Shown: positions 49,207 through 61,194, counted from the first letter of the stretch. The stretch is DNA of 64,000 bases from Turbatrix aceti (GCA_963969345.1 OZ017768.1:9340193-9404192); one strand, 5' to 3'. Numbers and translations are program-made. The notes: generated from the sequence alone by a model not told the origin.

Positions 49207-49571
49207 AGCCAACAAAAGTCAGCCAGGTGATGAAACCAAAAATAATCAGGAATCAAAAAAAAAGTTTCATGCAAAAGCTTGATTTTCGCGCTAAATTTTT
49301 TTCGCGTCAGGAGTATGCAAACCGATGTTGTTGACACGCGTGCGGTGGACGTTTTCTCTTGCTTCGCTGTCCAGTGCACTTAATTTTTTGGTACATTTGC
49401 CCTCGTCCAACGAAACCTTGTTGTTATCGTTGTTTATTGATTTGCAGACAACTGGACTCGACGGGTTTTTTGGTGAGTTTTCGTATTCTTTCTTGGGTTT
49501 GACACGAGACGATTATGATGATCGTCGACTCTTCTTGTAACTGTTCTGAGCCTTTCAGAAAGAAGCGCAAG
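49207..49571. promoter_or_regulatory. Shared upstream region of POLE2 and elongin C
   Basis: 365 bp lie between divergent start codons. A CCTTTCAG acceptor-like site ends 13 bp before the elongin C ATG, suggesting spliced-leader addition or a 5'UTR intron. Open frames here do not match either protein. The bidirectional promoter role is inferred from geometry. Confidence 0.5.
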
Positions 49572-49973
49572 ATGGCGGAATCCACTGATGAAAGCTGTGA
49601 GTTTTTTTTGGCAATTTTTTGATTTTATTTAGGCTATCTTTTTTTTTCAGACAAGCTGAAAAACAACGATGGCCCGGACTCGACGTATGTCAAGCTTGTG
49701 AGCGCAGACGGACACGAGTTTGTCATCAAACGGGAATACGCGATGACGTCGGGTACAATCCGGGCAATGCTTTCGTGCCCGGGACAATTTTCTGAAAATC
49801 AGGCCAATGAAGTCAATTTTCGCGAAATTCCATCCCATGTGCTACGCAAGATCTGTCACTACTTCATGTACAAGGTCCGGTACACGAACAGCTCAAGTGA
49901 AATCCCCGAATTCTCCATTGCACCTGAAATCTCGCTCGAACTTCTCATGGCAGCTAATTTCCTGGATTGCTGA
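49572..49973 (+). CDS. ELOC: Elongin C
   Basis: Two exons (49572-49596 and 49651-49973) joined in phase 1, giving 115 residues. The sequence follows the family end to end: [60 protein letters not shown], and the invariant C-terminus [11 protein letters not shown]. Elongin C is a BTB/SKP1-fold adaptor that links BC-box proteins to cullin-2/5 ubiquitin ligases and also serves in the elongin transcription complex. Confidence 0.97.
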
Positions 49974-50322
49974 TAAGTTAAAAAAATCTTTTTCTTGGCC
50001 CATATTTTTGCAAGTTTCTCGATTATCATGATTTTTTCTTGTAAAACTGATCTTATGTGTAAAACTGAAAATAAAACATGCTGCTAAAACGTTTCCCATT
50101 GGATAAGCCAGATCACAGCAGCGCTGCATCCTTCCAGCATGTTTGTCGGATTGGAGGAGGCAAGCAGGAGGATTTTTGTTGCTTGAGATATCGATCGACC
50201 ACTTTTTCGTGTTTAGCTATTGTTCTCACGTGCTCCTAGGCTGATTGCTGTTATTTGGCTGGTAAAATAATACTGCTCATTTTTTATCAGTTCTTGAAAT
50301 TTGTATTGTGCATGTATTTAAA
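49974..50322. other. Intergenic spacer between elongin C and F-box gene
   Basis: Short same-strand spacer. A TTTTTATCAG acceptor-like site at 50281-50290 lies 32 bp before the next ATG. No other feature was seen. Confidence 0.5.
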
Positions 50323-52388
50323 ATGATTCAAGCACAGCCCAGTAATTCATTCTTGTACGATGATGAGGATTCGGACGATGAGGTTTGTTGGATTTTCAAA
50401 TGACACAAAAAATGATAAATTTAGCACAAAATATTGCGTGAACGTAAAAAAAGCTAAAAAAAATTTGGTACGGCATGTTTGAGGATTTGTGTTATTTACT
50501 TTTGAATTATGCTCAAAAGTTTGTTTTTTGTTACGTTCGGTGCGATGAATAACATTTACTCGATGCTAAAGTGTTACGTCATGTGCGATGAGTTACGTCC
50601 GATAGTTCCTATTTTGTTACTTTTGGTATGCCGAGTAACATTCAGAAATCATTATTTTGTTACGTTTGGTGGGCTGAATAACGTTTGAACGTTACTAAAC
50701 TATTACTTTACGCCCCCGGGTAACATCCAAATGGCGTTAACAACATCCAAAAAATCATGCTTTATTAATTCTATCGTAATCCACCATGACAATTTTAGCC
50801 CGAATACCACCCTCCTCTGACCGTCGACGAAGTAAAGTCCTACTTCGACAGCCACGCTCATTGTGCTTTCTGTTTTTCTGCCACCTGTACAGAATCTTCC
50901 ATTTGTGAGATAATTGAATGCCCCAACTGCTGCCGTTACCTTCACGCTTGTAAACTGGACGACCACGGCTCTATTTGTCCAAAGGTACGTTTTAAATTCC
51001 TTTTTTACAGTACAGAAAAAAATATTTATATATTTTAGGCGGTGGTTCCGTGCATCAACAAATCATTTGGATGCTTGGCGTCTATTCGACGTGACCTTCA
51101 CTTCCGGCACCTAAAAACCTGTCCTGCCAACGTCATCCACTGTTCCGAGTATCGAGGACGTAAAATTCTGTCGGAACCCATTAAGCGGAGACTGAAGCAA
51201 TTTTCAAGGGGTTTTACAAATTTTATAGTCCCCGGAGAAGCGCTGGAGCCTAAAGAAGACGAACTGGACGTCCTGTTGGCCCTGAAAGATCAGGAAGCGA
51301 TTCTGAAGGCACTCAAAACCAGTCGGCACTGCCGAACTCGTCAGCGCTGCACCCGTCAGGCGATCAATCCTCCCCTGCCGCTGAGATTCAACGAAGACGG
51401 CGTCTTTGGGTCCGATCACGACAGCAGCGACGACGAAAAGGAAAAAGACGAAGCTGAGATGCGAAAGAGAAAACTTCCATTTGCACTCTGTTACCTGTGC
51501 AAGCAGAATCCAGGTGCGCAACACCTGCACGTCCTGGGCAACATGCAGGCATCTGAATCGGGATCAAAGGCAAAGACAGGTGGGCCGAAGGAAAACGATC
51601 TACCCGCCTTCTACGCCAGAAGGCATTTGTTCATCCGACTGAATGAGCCTCGATCTTTTCTGACATCTCTGCTGAACGCGACTTCGCGCCTCAACCAGGT
51701 CTTTGTCTGCTCGGCTGTTCTGCACCGAACGGAACTCGATCGACACGTCGAGTACCACACATCGATCCTCCTGCGCATGGATGGGGATATCATCAAGCGA
51801 TGTCCAGCCGCGGAGGAAGGCTGTGATTTTTACGGTCATGGATTGGTGCCACAGGGCGGAGGGCGACTGAGGTATGACCAGGTCTTGGATTCAATCACCT
51901 ACGAACCAAAACCCAAATCTGATAATATAATCCAGGAAAATGTATTAACTGTGTACGGTGATTTTCACTGCGCAAAATCACTTTTCATACTGTCACCCTG
52001 GCTGGATGCCAGAACGGCACGCAACCTATCGGCGGTTAATTCGGATTTTCGAGACATCCTTCGATGCCTGATATACCCCCAAAAACTGGTCACACTCAAG
52101 TGGACAAAATCTGAAACAACCGGTAAGTGGACGTCGAAACGGGCAAATTCGTACTCGGATCACGTCGACATGCCCCAACTGGTGCCAAACTATCGACAAA
52201 AATCAATCTGGTCAAAACACTTTTCCGAGTGCCCATTTCTTCGACCTCATGTTGGGGAAGAACCTGAAAAAATACCTAAAACTGATTTACGATCAGAAAT
52301 GTACAAAGAAATTCGGGAATTTAAATTTCCAAAAAGATTTCATAATTTGTATCCCAATTTTCCTATCGTATTTCCCCAACCATTTTAG
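50323..52388 (+). CDS. FBXO30: FBXO30/FBXO40-type F-box protein with TRAF-like zinc finger
   Basis: Three exons (50323-50382, 50799-50984 and 51039-52388), all phase 0, giving 531 residues. After an acidic start (DDEDSDDE) comes the family's Cys/His-rich TRAF-type zinc finger: HAHCAFCFSATC, IECPNCCRYLHACKLDDHG, AVVPCINKSFGCLASIRRDL, and HFRHLKTCPANVIHC. A second conserved block (CYLCKQNPGAQHL) and an F-box-like Leu-rich stretch (RNLSAVNSDFRDILRCLIYP) precede a C-terminal KWTKSETTGKW and HFSECPFLRPH similar to FBXO40. In mammals these are SCF substrate receptors. Whether the nematode protein is closer to FBXO30 or FBXO40 cannot be decided by eye. Intron 1 carries a 43-bp repeat array. Confidence 0.82.
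50505..50725 (+). repeat. 43-bp repeat array, locus 9 (F-box gene intron)
   Basis: About five units: GTTACGTTCGGTGCGATGAA, GTTACGTCATGTGCGATGAG, GTTACTTTTGGTATGCCGAG, GTTACGTTTGGTGGGCTGAA and TTACTTTACGCCCCCGGGTA. All are in plus orientation inside intron 1. Confidence 0.85.
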
Positions 52389-52491
52389 ACTGAAAATACA
52401 GTATGCTTTGAAGGTAAAAAAATAAATTAGTAGCATTTATAAACATGATTCGTGATTCGCACAAAAAATACCACCAAAAACAAACTTTTTG

Positions 52492-53868
52492 TCAGGGCGT
52501 TGCGTGATCTCTGACCATTCGGAGCTGAATATCCTTGGTGAGGGTAACGATAGTCAGGTGATTGAGAAATTCAAGCTTGGAAGTGTAATTCGCGTGAGGA
52601 AGCGCCGAACACTGCTTACCACAGCAATCCTGGCCTACGATATGGTCATCGATACTGTAGATGACAAAGGTATGCGCAGCCTCAAATCTGTCATCGACAG
52701 AGTTGACGTTCTGGAGAAAGTCGGATGTACAGATCATGCCATTGACATTATTGCACGCAGGCACAAAGGGTAGACAATTTTCGTAGCCATTGACGACACC
52801 CGCAACAGCGACAAACGTATCGACGATCGAGGTAAGTGGTAGGCCAAGGTACTCACCGGTATCGACGCAGTGACCGCCGAGAATGGCTTTTCGCGAGAGG
52901 GCAACACCCATGGAATACCCGATGACATCGACGGGAGAATTGGTATACGAAGAGACGGACTGGATAAAGTCTCGGATTTGAAGGACGTTTTCACACGTCA
53001 TGGTTACCGAAAGCATAGGAGTGATGCCACCGTCTGCGTAGGTGGTACCGTAGAGTTCGGCTGAGGTGTAGTTGTTATCCTTGAAGTAGCTGATATGACC
53101 GAGGAAGAATCCTGCGCGGAGGGTGACACCATGGACGAAGATTACCGGCTGAAAAGGGTCATTTTGACAAAAAAAAGAAAAAAAATGGGTGAAATAGAAG
53201 AAAAACGTCAATTTTAAGGATAAAAAAAGAAAAAAAAAACTGGTGCAAAAACTATGATTTGTGAACCAAAGTACAAGAAAAACAAAAAAAATCGTAAACC
53301 AAAGCAACGATCGTAAAAGTATCGTAAAAGCAAAATTCTCAACAAGAAAATGTAAGTTACGATCGATCGGCAAGTAGTAATGACGAAAATTACGATACTT
53401 GCAATTCACCAAAAAGTAATCCCATCGAGAGTTAGATACAGTAATAACCGAACGTAATCCAAAGCACGTCCATCAAAAGTAACAAAAATCAGTCAAAATC
53501 AGATGTTATTCACCCGGACGGCCTAAATTACGTAAAAAATATCTTTTTAACCCTTATTGAGGCCATTCGCGCTAGATCCCCGACTTTACACCATCATCTA
53601 TTCATAACCAACCCCATAAACATGTCGGATTTTGTGTAAACTCATAAAAAAACGAACTTACATGATGAGAAATGGTGTCATTGTCGTATTCTTTGCCGCC
53701 GAAGGATCCCATAATACCGTCACCCATATCCAAGCGTTCCATGCGTCTGAGAAATTTGAATCCATAGTTTTTGCGTAGAAAATGTTCAAAATGTGGGGTA
53801 AATGAAGACAAAGTAATGGTGATGAAAATAGTCAATAACAAGGCGACAATCGCATGACGAGATGGCAT
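52492..53868 (-). CDS. Secreted class 2 lipase (alpha/beta hydrolase)
   Basis: Two exons (53868-53662 and 53148-52492), phase 0, giving 287 residues. It has a signal peptide (AIVALLLTIFITITLSS). The hydrolase core shows the oxyanion region PVIFVHGVT, the nucleophile elbow GYSMGVALSRKA with Ser, an Asp in FVIYSIDDHIVG and a His in LNHLTIV. There are several Cys suited to extracellular disulfides. This is the pattern of Lipase_2 (PF01674) proteins, a multigene family in nematodes, with a presumed role in extracellular lipid hydrolysis. The stop lies only 103 bp from the F-box gene's stop, tail-to-tail. The intron (513 bp) contains degenerate GTTAC/GTAAC words near 53430-53520. Confidence 0.9.
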
Positions 53869-54341
53869 ACTTACTGATCGATGCTACTCACTCTTTTTTT
53901 TGATCAGGTAGTCGGTCTGTTAGTCGGCAAAAATGCGCGCGCTCGCCTCTCCTGTCCGCGTCGTCTGTTACGTGTGCGCTGCGTGCACATGGCGATCACG
54001 CTTTTAGGCCTTCTCACTCGCATATGTAATCAGTGAAAAATGTAAATACATCCCATAAAAAGGTGTAATCAATTCACAAAACAAAAAAAATATCAACAAA
54101 AATTTACGATCATTCAAAACGTAAATTCGACATTCCCGGGTTCTCGACGCGATTATTCGTTTTACGGTAGAACAGAAGAACTTGAATTACGCTCAAACTT
54201 TTGCAATCGTTTCTTGCGTGTTTTTATTTCGTTGCGGTTTTTATTTCGTTGTTTCGTGTTTTTTTTGTTTTCGACGCGTTTTTTTTATCGTGTATTGCAA
54301 TTTGTTGTTATCTTCGTGCATTTTCAGCAACGCTCGACAGT
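53869..54341. promoter_or_regulatory. Divergent upstream region of lipase and Pro/Ser-rich gene
   Basis: 473 bp between divergent starts. It is GC-richer on the lipase side and T-rich on the other. A TTTTCAG acceptor-like site at 54322-54328 sits 13 bp before the plus-strand ATG. No specific regulatory motif was identified. Confidence 0.45.
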
Positions 54342-56193
54342 ATGGAGGAGTCCCTCTACGGCGAAGAAGTGCTTGGGCCCCAGAAAGGCCGCGTCTGGGC
54401 AGCGATTGCCGAAATCAAAGACTTTGAGGATAAAGTGAAATCTCGCCTCATCATCGATGATATCGAGGGAACCGGCGTGCGCTCGAGGTGGCTGGCAAAC
54501 AGTTTAGAGGAGTAAGTTACATTTTTTTGTATTTTTTTTTGTATTTTTGTCCTATTTTCAGGCTTATGTTTTTGGACATTGACCGAGTGGCAAACAAGCA
54601 TCAGGTGAGCATCGTCGACATGTTCCGAGCTCTCAAATGCGTCCGCTATGATCATTACTCAGATCGGTTGTTTGTCACCGATAGACCGAACGAGACGACG
54701 CGGAAGAACCTCGTTTTCATCGTTGCGGGCCAGAAACAGGTTAGTTTTACGGTTTAGAACACGATTTTTTGTAAACGTACATTTTTTAGGCTGCCAAGAA
54801 TCGCGAGAAATCCCGGAAAGAAGCAGAAAAGAATCGATCCAGGGTGAACTCCAACTTCGAAGCCATGCCATTCGACCGGCGTCAGATGTACCGTGATCGC
54901 CAGCGATTTACGGCTTCCGACATGGATGACAACTGGCGGACCAACATGGTTACTGGCTATGCAGTGAACACGACCAACGGCAACAACGGTGCCCAGAGCA
55001 GCAACAGCTACAACAGAAGCTATGGCAGCGACAACCACAACAGGGGATACGACAACGGCTACAACAACAACAACAGAAATCGGTTTTCCAACTCTGGCTA
55101 TCAGCAGAATAGGATTTTCAACGACGCACTGACGGGCATCAGTCGTCAGAATCAGGTGCAACCTGCTGTGAGTAATTTCCGACGCAGTGCGAATCCCTAC
55201 GAACCATACGATCCTCTGAGCGATGGAAATTCTGTGGTGTCAAGTGACCGACCTCCATCTGTGGGTTCCGGAAAGCGTGTTTCGCTTGAACCCCCTGTTG
55301 CGTCTATTCAGGATGAAAATGTGAGTTCATCAAGCTCGTCGGAGTCTCTGGTTTCCCGTGCACCGTCTGTCGTCTGCGAACCAACGATTGAGCCACCAGA
55401 AGTTGTCAAAAAGTCTATCGAATCATCGCTAGTGGTTGAGAAGCCCGTTGAACCGTCGCAGGTGATCGAAAAGCCCGTTGAACTGTCGCCAGTGGTCGAG
55501 AAAACCGTTGAACCGTTGCCTGTGGTCGAGAAGCCCGTTGAACCGTCGCAAGAGATCGAGAAACCCGTCGAAGAGCCGGTTGTCGTCAAGGATGAGGTTC
55601 CACCCCAACTAGCTGTCGTGCCGCCGTCGGCGATTACCGTAACCGTCTCCCAAGCTGTTGCGGCACCGTCGTCGTCATCGGTTACCGTATCCGTACCTGT
55701 TCCTGCCCCTGCTCCCGTCTCCGTTCCAGCTCCTGTTTCGGCGAACCCAGTCATCGATGACTCCATCATTCAGGTCAAGTATCGCTTCAAGAAGCCGCGC
55801 CCTGCTCCCGTGGAACCCGCAGCAACGCCGGCCGTGGCTGTGGCTGTGGAAACGCCGGTTGTGGTGCCTCCTGCCCCCGAACCACCGCGCACCGAACCAC
55901 CCAAGCCCAAAGATGTGCCGCCTCTTTCTACCGAATTCCAGTCCATGACTCTCACCCAGGATCAAAGACGACTCGACAACACGAAGCATCTGGAATCCGT
56001 TCAGCAATCTCCCGACTCTGGTTGCAGTTCCATCGCCATGAGCCAGCTCGAAGAACAACACGAAAGGTCATCGGTGTCGTCGTCTGTGAAAACTTTGCAA
56101 GAACCCGAGTTCATCAGTCAACCGTTTCCCGGTCTGCCTCCTCGACGCATGCGCTTTGTTAAGCGAATCATCGATATCCAGGCCGATAAGTGA
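54342..56193 (+). CDS. Unrecognised protein with conserved-looking N-terminus and Pro/Val/Glu repeats
   Basis: Three exons (54342-54511, 54562-54739 and 54790-56193) join in phase, giving 583 residues. I do not recognise the family. The first 115 residues look folded (VWAAIAEIKDFEDKVKSRLI, VANKHQVSIVDMFRALKCV, FVTDRPNETTRKNLVFIVAG). A charged stretch (KNREKSRKEAEKNRS) follows, then an Asn/Gly/Ser/Tyr-rich segment. About five ten-residue repeats (VVEKPVEPSQ type) are coded at 55425-55600. A long Pro/Val/Ala tract comes next, and a short basic end (RRMRFVKRIIDIQADK). The low-complexity composition resembles RNA-granule or scaffold proteins, but that is only a guess. Coding status is supported by splice phases and a 1.4-kb uninterrupted last exon. 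Confidence 0.8.
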
Positions 56194-56827
56194 TTTTTTT
56201 CTTTCTTTATTTTCTTTGTTTTTTTCATGTAATTTGACCACTCTTTGGCATGTTACCTCTTCTTTGTAACTTCTTTTTTTTTACAAAAGGAACAATTCAT
56301 TCTGCATTTTTGTAACACTTGATTTTCATGGGTGATCGTAAAACTGTGTCCGATGAGGCGGAGGAGGACGAGGCTGTTGATAACGAACGTAACGTGAAAA
56401 TGCGTCGACAACGTGTCATAAATATTTTTTACGATTAAATTCTCGTGCAAAAAATGTTGCTACGTGATAGGTTTTTTTTTGGAAACATTTTTTGGGGGTA
56501 AAATTTGTTTGTTTTTGTTGTCGTTGATTTTTGGGATACTGTAGGTTGAGTAACGATGGACAGATAATAATAACATGTTTTTTTGCACGCATGCATGCAA
56601 GCGTGTCAACTTGTATCTATGTTGTACCCTTGAACAAAGACTGCCTTGATAGCAGCGATCGTAAAAATAAATGAATCGCCAGCCACGCAACAACCAACAA
56701 CCACCGTCGCGCCCGCGCCTACAAATATAAGACAGGTCATGGTTGCGTGAGTGGTTGTCATTGATCGACCAAAAACAACGTTGGGCGGTTGAAGAAGAAG
56801 AAGAAAAAAGAAGAAGGTAGATTTGCT
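56194..56827. other. Intergenic spacer upstream of four-exon gene
   Basis: Non-coding. A CTACAAATATAAGAC word near 56718-56732 may be TATA-like. A long AAGAAG run begins near 56792, just before the next ATG. Nothing else was recognised. Confidence 0.45.
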
Positions 56828-59800
56828 ATGGTTGGAGAAAGTCCGCTTGCGAGTCGTCTGGAGACTACGAGCGGCCCTGGCAGCGGCGGTGGCGGTGGCG
56901 TTGGCGGCGGACGCCGGCGTCGACCAGCACGCCTCGCCAAACTCATAACGGCCACGCGACCGGTACCGATGCCGCCAACCATGTCACCCATAATTGGCAG
57001 CGCAAAGTCGTCCGCGAGCTCGACTGCAGGTGGCGGCGGGACTGGGACAGGGACAGGTGGACTGACACCGAGTGCGAGCGGGCGCACGCTGAGTCGCTCC
57101 TATTCCGGAACTCCGCTTGGTCCACTCGAACGTCTGCCCTCGGATACGGGAATTGATCTACGCACTCCCCTGCCGCAGGATCGCAAGTCGTTTAGCTTCA
57201 GGCAAAGAGCAGAGACTTCGACTGCCATGCCGTCGCTTGTATCCCGTTCTACGGCAGACAGCCTGGCTGCACACAGGTCTTATGATCCGACTTATGAGGT
57301 GGGTTTTTTTTCTAGTCAGCTGCATTCATGGACGGATCGATACGCGCGCGCCTTTGGTTTTTTGAATTTTTTTGGGGGGTTTATGGTCGGAAAAATTTTT
57401 TATTGGATGCGGGAAATTTTTGAAATGAGAAATTCAAAAAAAAAATTTTTTGGTTATTTTGTCAGATTTAGGGTCAAACAATTTTTTAGCTGCGGGAAAT
57501 TTTTGAAGGTTAGAAATTAGGGTAAAAAAGGTTTTTTGTCTGATTTCTGGTCAGAACAATTTTTTTTGATTGCGTAAAATTTTTTGGGGTGTTTTTTTGT
57601 AGTCAGAATAATTTTTTTTAATGCGTGACATTTTTTTGAGGCGGTTTTTGGTGCTCAAAAATGTAAAAAAAATATTATGGTTATTTTGCCGAATTTCTGG
57701 TCAAAACAATTTTTTTATTTAGCTGTGGAAAATTTTTTGAGAGTGTAAAATTCCACAGCCCAGTAGTAAAATTTTTTTGTCATTTTGGCGGATTTGTAGT
57801 ATAAAAAATTTTATTTTGCATTTTTGAGGATAAAAATTTATTTGAACTGGGAAAAGTCGTCAAAAAATTTTGCAAAAAGCATTTACCTCACAGATGGGCA
57901 ATAAACATTTTTTGACGACTAAAACTGCGTTCCTGACATTTAGAAAAAAAATTAATGAGATATTTTTTTGCTTGATTTATGCCATCGGTTGCCTGCAATA
58001 TATTTATAACCCAGGATTTGATGCTTTTCTGAGGCGTTTATTACCTCGGGCATTACCTTGCTTTTTCTTGTTTTTACACTGGTTCAAAGGTTTGAAGGCC
58101 CGAAACGTTTGAAATCGGAGCTGCTGCGCCGGATGGTGGATCGATTGTCATAGACAGGCTAACTTAAGAGCGGGGAAAAAGTGACGCTGGCTTTTGTCGA
58201 CTGCGAGCCGCTGGCTTTTGTACCAGCAGAGCAAAGCACGCGCATCCGTCCGCGTTTTTACGTGCTGGGGCCGGGGATTACTGAATTGTCCGCCGGGCCC
58301 TGCCTCTTCTGCAGACTGCTTGTCGACGTCTTCGTCGTCGTCGTCGTCGATGACGTCTCCGAGGACGACGGCGACGAAGACGTGGCGCTATTCACTTTTT
58401 GCCAGAATTTTTGCGCGAGAAAAAAAAATCGATCCATATTTGTCAACTTTTTTTCCGGCATTTTTATAAAAAAAAAAGTGTTTTTTCAGGAAGATTACAC
58501 AAAACCATCGCCTTCCCGACCATTTGAAATCCACTTTGGTATACGATCAATTTTTGTTAACCCATCTGACATGATCGGTATTTCGCCGACGCTCACAAAT
58601 TTTGTCAACCGCGAAATGTACTCTGGTAAGTCAATTTTTTTTTTCTTAAAAGAACTGAACTCAACTTTTTTTACCTTCCCTCCCCGTTCAACTCAAAGTT
58701 TGTCTTTCTGCCCCATATCTTTTTTTTTGATTTATTGATCCTCACCTGTCTCCCGTGGTGCACTATGCACTTCCCCTTCCTTTTCAATTTTTTTTTTCAA
58801 TAAGCTTGGGTGACAATTTTTATGCTTGCTACGCGTGTGGGATGCGTGCCCTGTCCGGCTGCCTGTGAGTAAGGCGAACGAGGAAGAATGCTAGATTTTA
58901 TGAAAAATACCGGTCGGAGTGGCAAAATTACAACACGTCACATAGAATCCCTATTTTTGGATTTACAAAAACAAAATCGGTTGACTGATCATGCTATTGC
59001 TTTTTTGGGTAGGTTTTGGAACGAAAAAAAACTGATATCGTAATTTGGGATGGGCGGACAGAAAAAAAAATAGTTGGAACAGCTCGTTTTTATCTTTTTG
59101 GGCAAAATTGGGTTCTCTTGAGTGGAAAATCGTACACTAGGGTATCCTAAAGTTGTTTCACTTCGAGACCCGAAATTTTGGGGGATTACGGTCTTTTTTC
59201 AACTTTTTACTCCATTTTTGGGATAATTTTTCAGTTTTTTCATTAAAAAATGACGATTTTGACTTCTTTTCCCTAAATTTTCTCTAATTTCATTCATTTT
59301 ACCATTTGGAAATGAAGAAAATAGAATTTGTTCGCCCATCCTTTTTTTGAACCTTTCAACCCCACTTTACCCCCAAAAATTCGCACAACACCCCCATAAT
59401 CCATCCAACTTCAGCCAAAGCTTACCTCGAATCCGAGCGCGAGGACCTGACCTACGAAGAGGCCCTCGAGCTGGCCAAGGTCCTGGGCCCGACGGAGATG
59501 GGCCTCTTCCCGAAGCCCGTCGACACGACCACCTTCAACCCCCTCGCCGCCGTCGCCTACCGACTCAAGATCCCCCGCGTTCGCGAGGCTTGCGAAGTCT
59601 TCGTCTCGCAAATGAGCCTGACCAGCCCCGTGCTGTCCGCTGAGGAACTCGTCATGTTCCTCGTCACTGCCTATCGCTATGCGCTGGGCAAACCGACGAG
59701 AATCAGGCTCCTCGAAGCCGTCGTTGGTCGGGAAACCGTCGGCGCGGAGGAGCAGACGGCTAGCGTGCCACTCCTCAGCCAGCTCATTTCGGAGGCTGTC

Positions 59801-60612
59801 AAAGCGTGAGTTTTTTTGCGAAATGATAGAATGAACGAAATTCACCCCTAAATTTTGGTAAATTTTATAAAATAGTCAAAATCGTTGTTTTCGACAAAAA
59901 TTGCAAAAATAAGCGATCAAAAGTTGTGAAACGATCGTTACCGTCCATAACTTGGTTCCCGAAGCGAAAAAATTTGAGGTTACTTGATTACGATATCTGC
60001 GTTTCTCGTTCCAAAACCTGTTCAAAAACGCAATGATCAGTTAACTGCACCGATTTTGTTTTTTATATTCGAAAATATGGATTCTATTTGCCGGTTTCGG
60101 ATTTTGGTATAATTTAGGAAAATGAAGTTCAATTCGCAGTTTTTTTGACAAAAACGGCAAAAAACATTCCTGAAAATGTACGAAGATCGTAACCCAAACT
60201 TTGGGTCCTGAAACGGCAAAAAACTATGCGAATACCCCAGTTTACGGTTTTCCACCCGATAAAACACAATTTTTCTCTAAACATGTTCTTTCGCCACCAA
60301 AAACGACTGACTTCCAGTTTCTGACTCCCGAATCCACTTTTCAGCCACCAAACAAACCGACTGGCCCACGGATCGTTCACCACCGACGTCAAGCTGCGCG
60401 TTCCCTGTCGCACGTGTCGCATCGAGCAACCCCTCATCCCACTGAATGCCGAACAGTATCCGCCCGTCTTCTTCTTCTGTACCCGGTGTCGATCCACCCT
60501 CTGCTGCGAGTGTACGATGAAGCCGTGCAAGAAGTCCCTCGAAGAATTCATCGTAAGATTTGTCGAACGAAATCAACCGAGAGACGCCTTTTCTCCGACC
60601 GAACAGCGCTGA
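56828..60612 (+). CDS. Unrecognised protein with possible BTB-like region and Cys-rich C-terminus
   Basis: Four exons (56828-57298, 58490-58625, 59415-59805 and 60345-60612) join in phases 0, 1 and 2, giving 421 residues. The N-terminal 157 residues are Gly/Arg/Ser-rich and probably disordered. Exons 2-3 look like a BTB/POZ-type fold (FEIHFGIRSIFVNPSDMIGI, then RLKIPRVREACEVFVSQM, then ELVMFLVTAYRYAL). Exon 4 holds closely spaced cysteines (VPCRTCRIE, FFCTRCRSTLCCECTMKPC) suggestive of zinc binding. No family name is claimed. Introns 1 and 3 are long for this window (1191 and 789 bp). The frame of exon 2 stays open upstream to about 58181 without an ATG, so an alternative first exon is possible. 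Intron 3 contains a MITE-like insertion. Confidence 0.75.
59048..59341. mobile_element. Small MITE-like element in intron
   Basis: The left end GGATGGGCGGACA and the right end, whose complement reads GGATGGGCGAACA, form 13-bp terminal inverted repeats around about 294 bp of AT-rich non-coding DNA. The target duplication is unclear (T-runs on both sides). It lies in intron 3 of the four-exon gene. Confidence 0.5.
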
Positions 60613-61194
60613 TTGTTTTATCTTGCTTACAAGCCAGGCGGGCCCTTCGGGCCCTGAATGCCAAAAACGCATAAAAAATGCTAGAAAATGCAAAAAAAAT
60701 GCTAGAAAAATGCTAAAAAAATGCAAAAAAAATGCTAGAAAAATGCTCAAAAAAATGCTTAAAAAATGCTGAAAAATGCATAAAAATGTTAGAAAAATGC
60801 TAAAAAAAACGCACAAAAATGCTAGAAAAATGCCGAAAACGCTCTATAATGCCGAAAAAACGCACAAAAATGCCTAAAAACGCCGAAAACGCTAATATAT
60901 GCTTTAAAATGCCTACAAACGCCCAAAAAATGCTTAAAGCATGCCAATAATGCCCAAAACGCTTTTGTACGCCTGAAAATGCTAATAAATGCTCTAAAAT
61001 GTCCCTACGAACGCTCAAAAAACGCCTAAAAACACCCTAGAATGCCAAAAAACGAAAAATGCTAAACAAATGCTAAAAAAAGCCGAAAACGCATAATAAA
61101 TGCTAGAAAAATGCAAAAAAAAATGCAAAACAATGCTAAAAAAAATGCCAAAAAAACGCCCTAAAATGCCAAAAAACGCCCTATAATGCCAAAA
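60613..61194. repeat. A-rich ATGC(T)A satellite block
   Basis: Starts with a GC hairpin (GGGCCCTTCGGGCCC at about 60641-60655). It continues as irregular repeats of AAAAATGC, AAATGCTAGAAA and AAAACGC words for over 500 bp. It begins almost directly after the stop of the four-exon gene. Open frames here are low-complexity by-products. Confidence 0.8.

Noticed and set aside
58181..58489. Open frame continuing upstream of exon 2 of the four-exon gene
   Set aside because: No ATG in frame and simple-repeat composition (GTCGTCGTCG); kept only as a possible alternative first exon.
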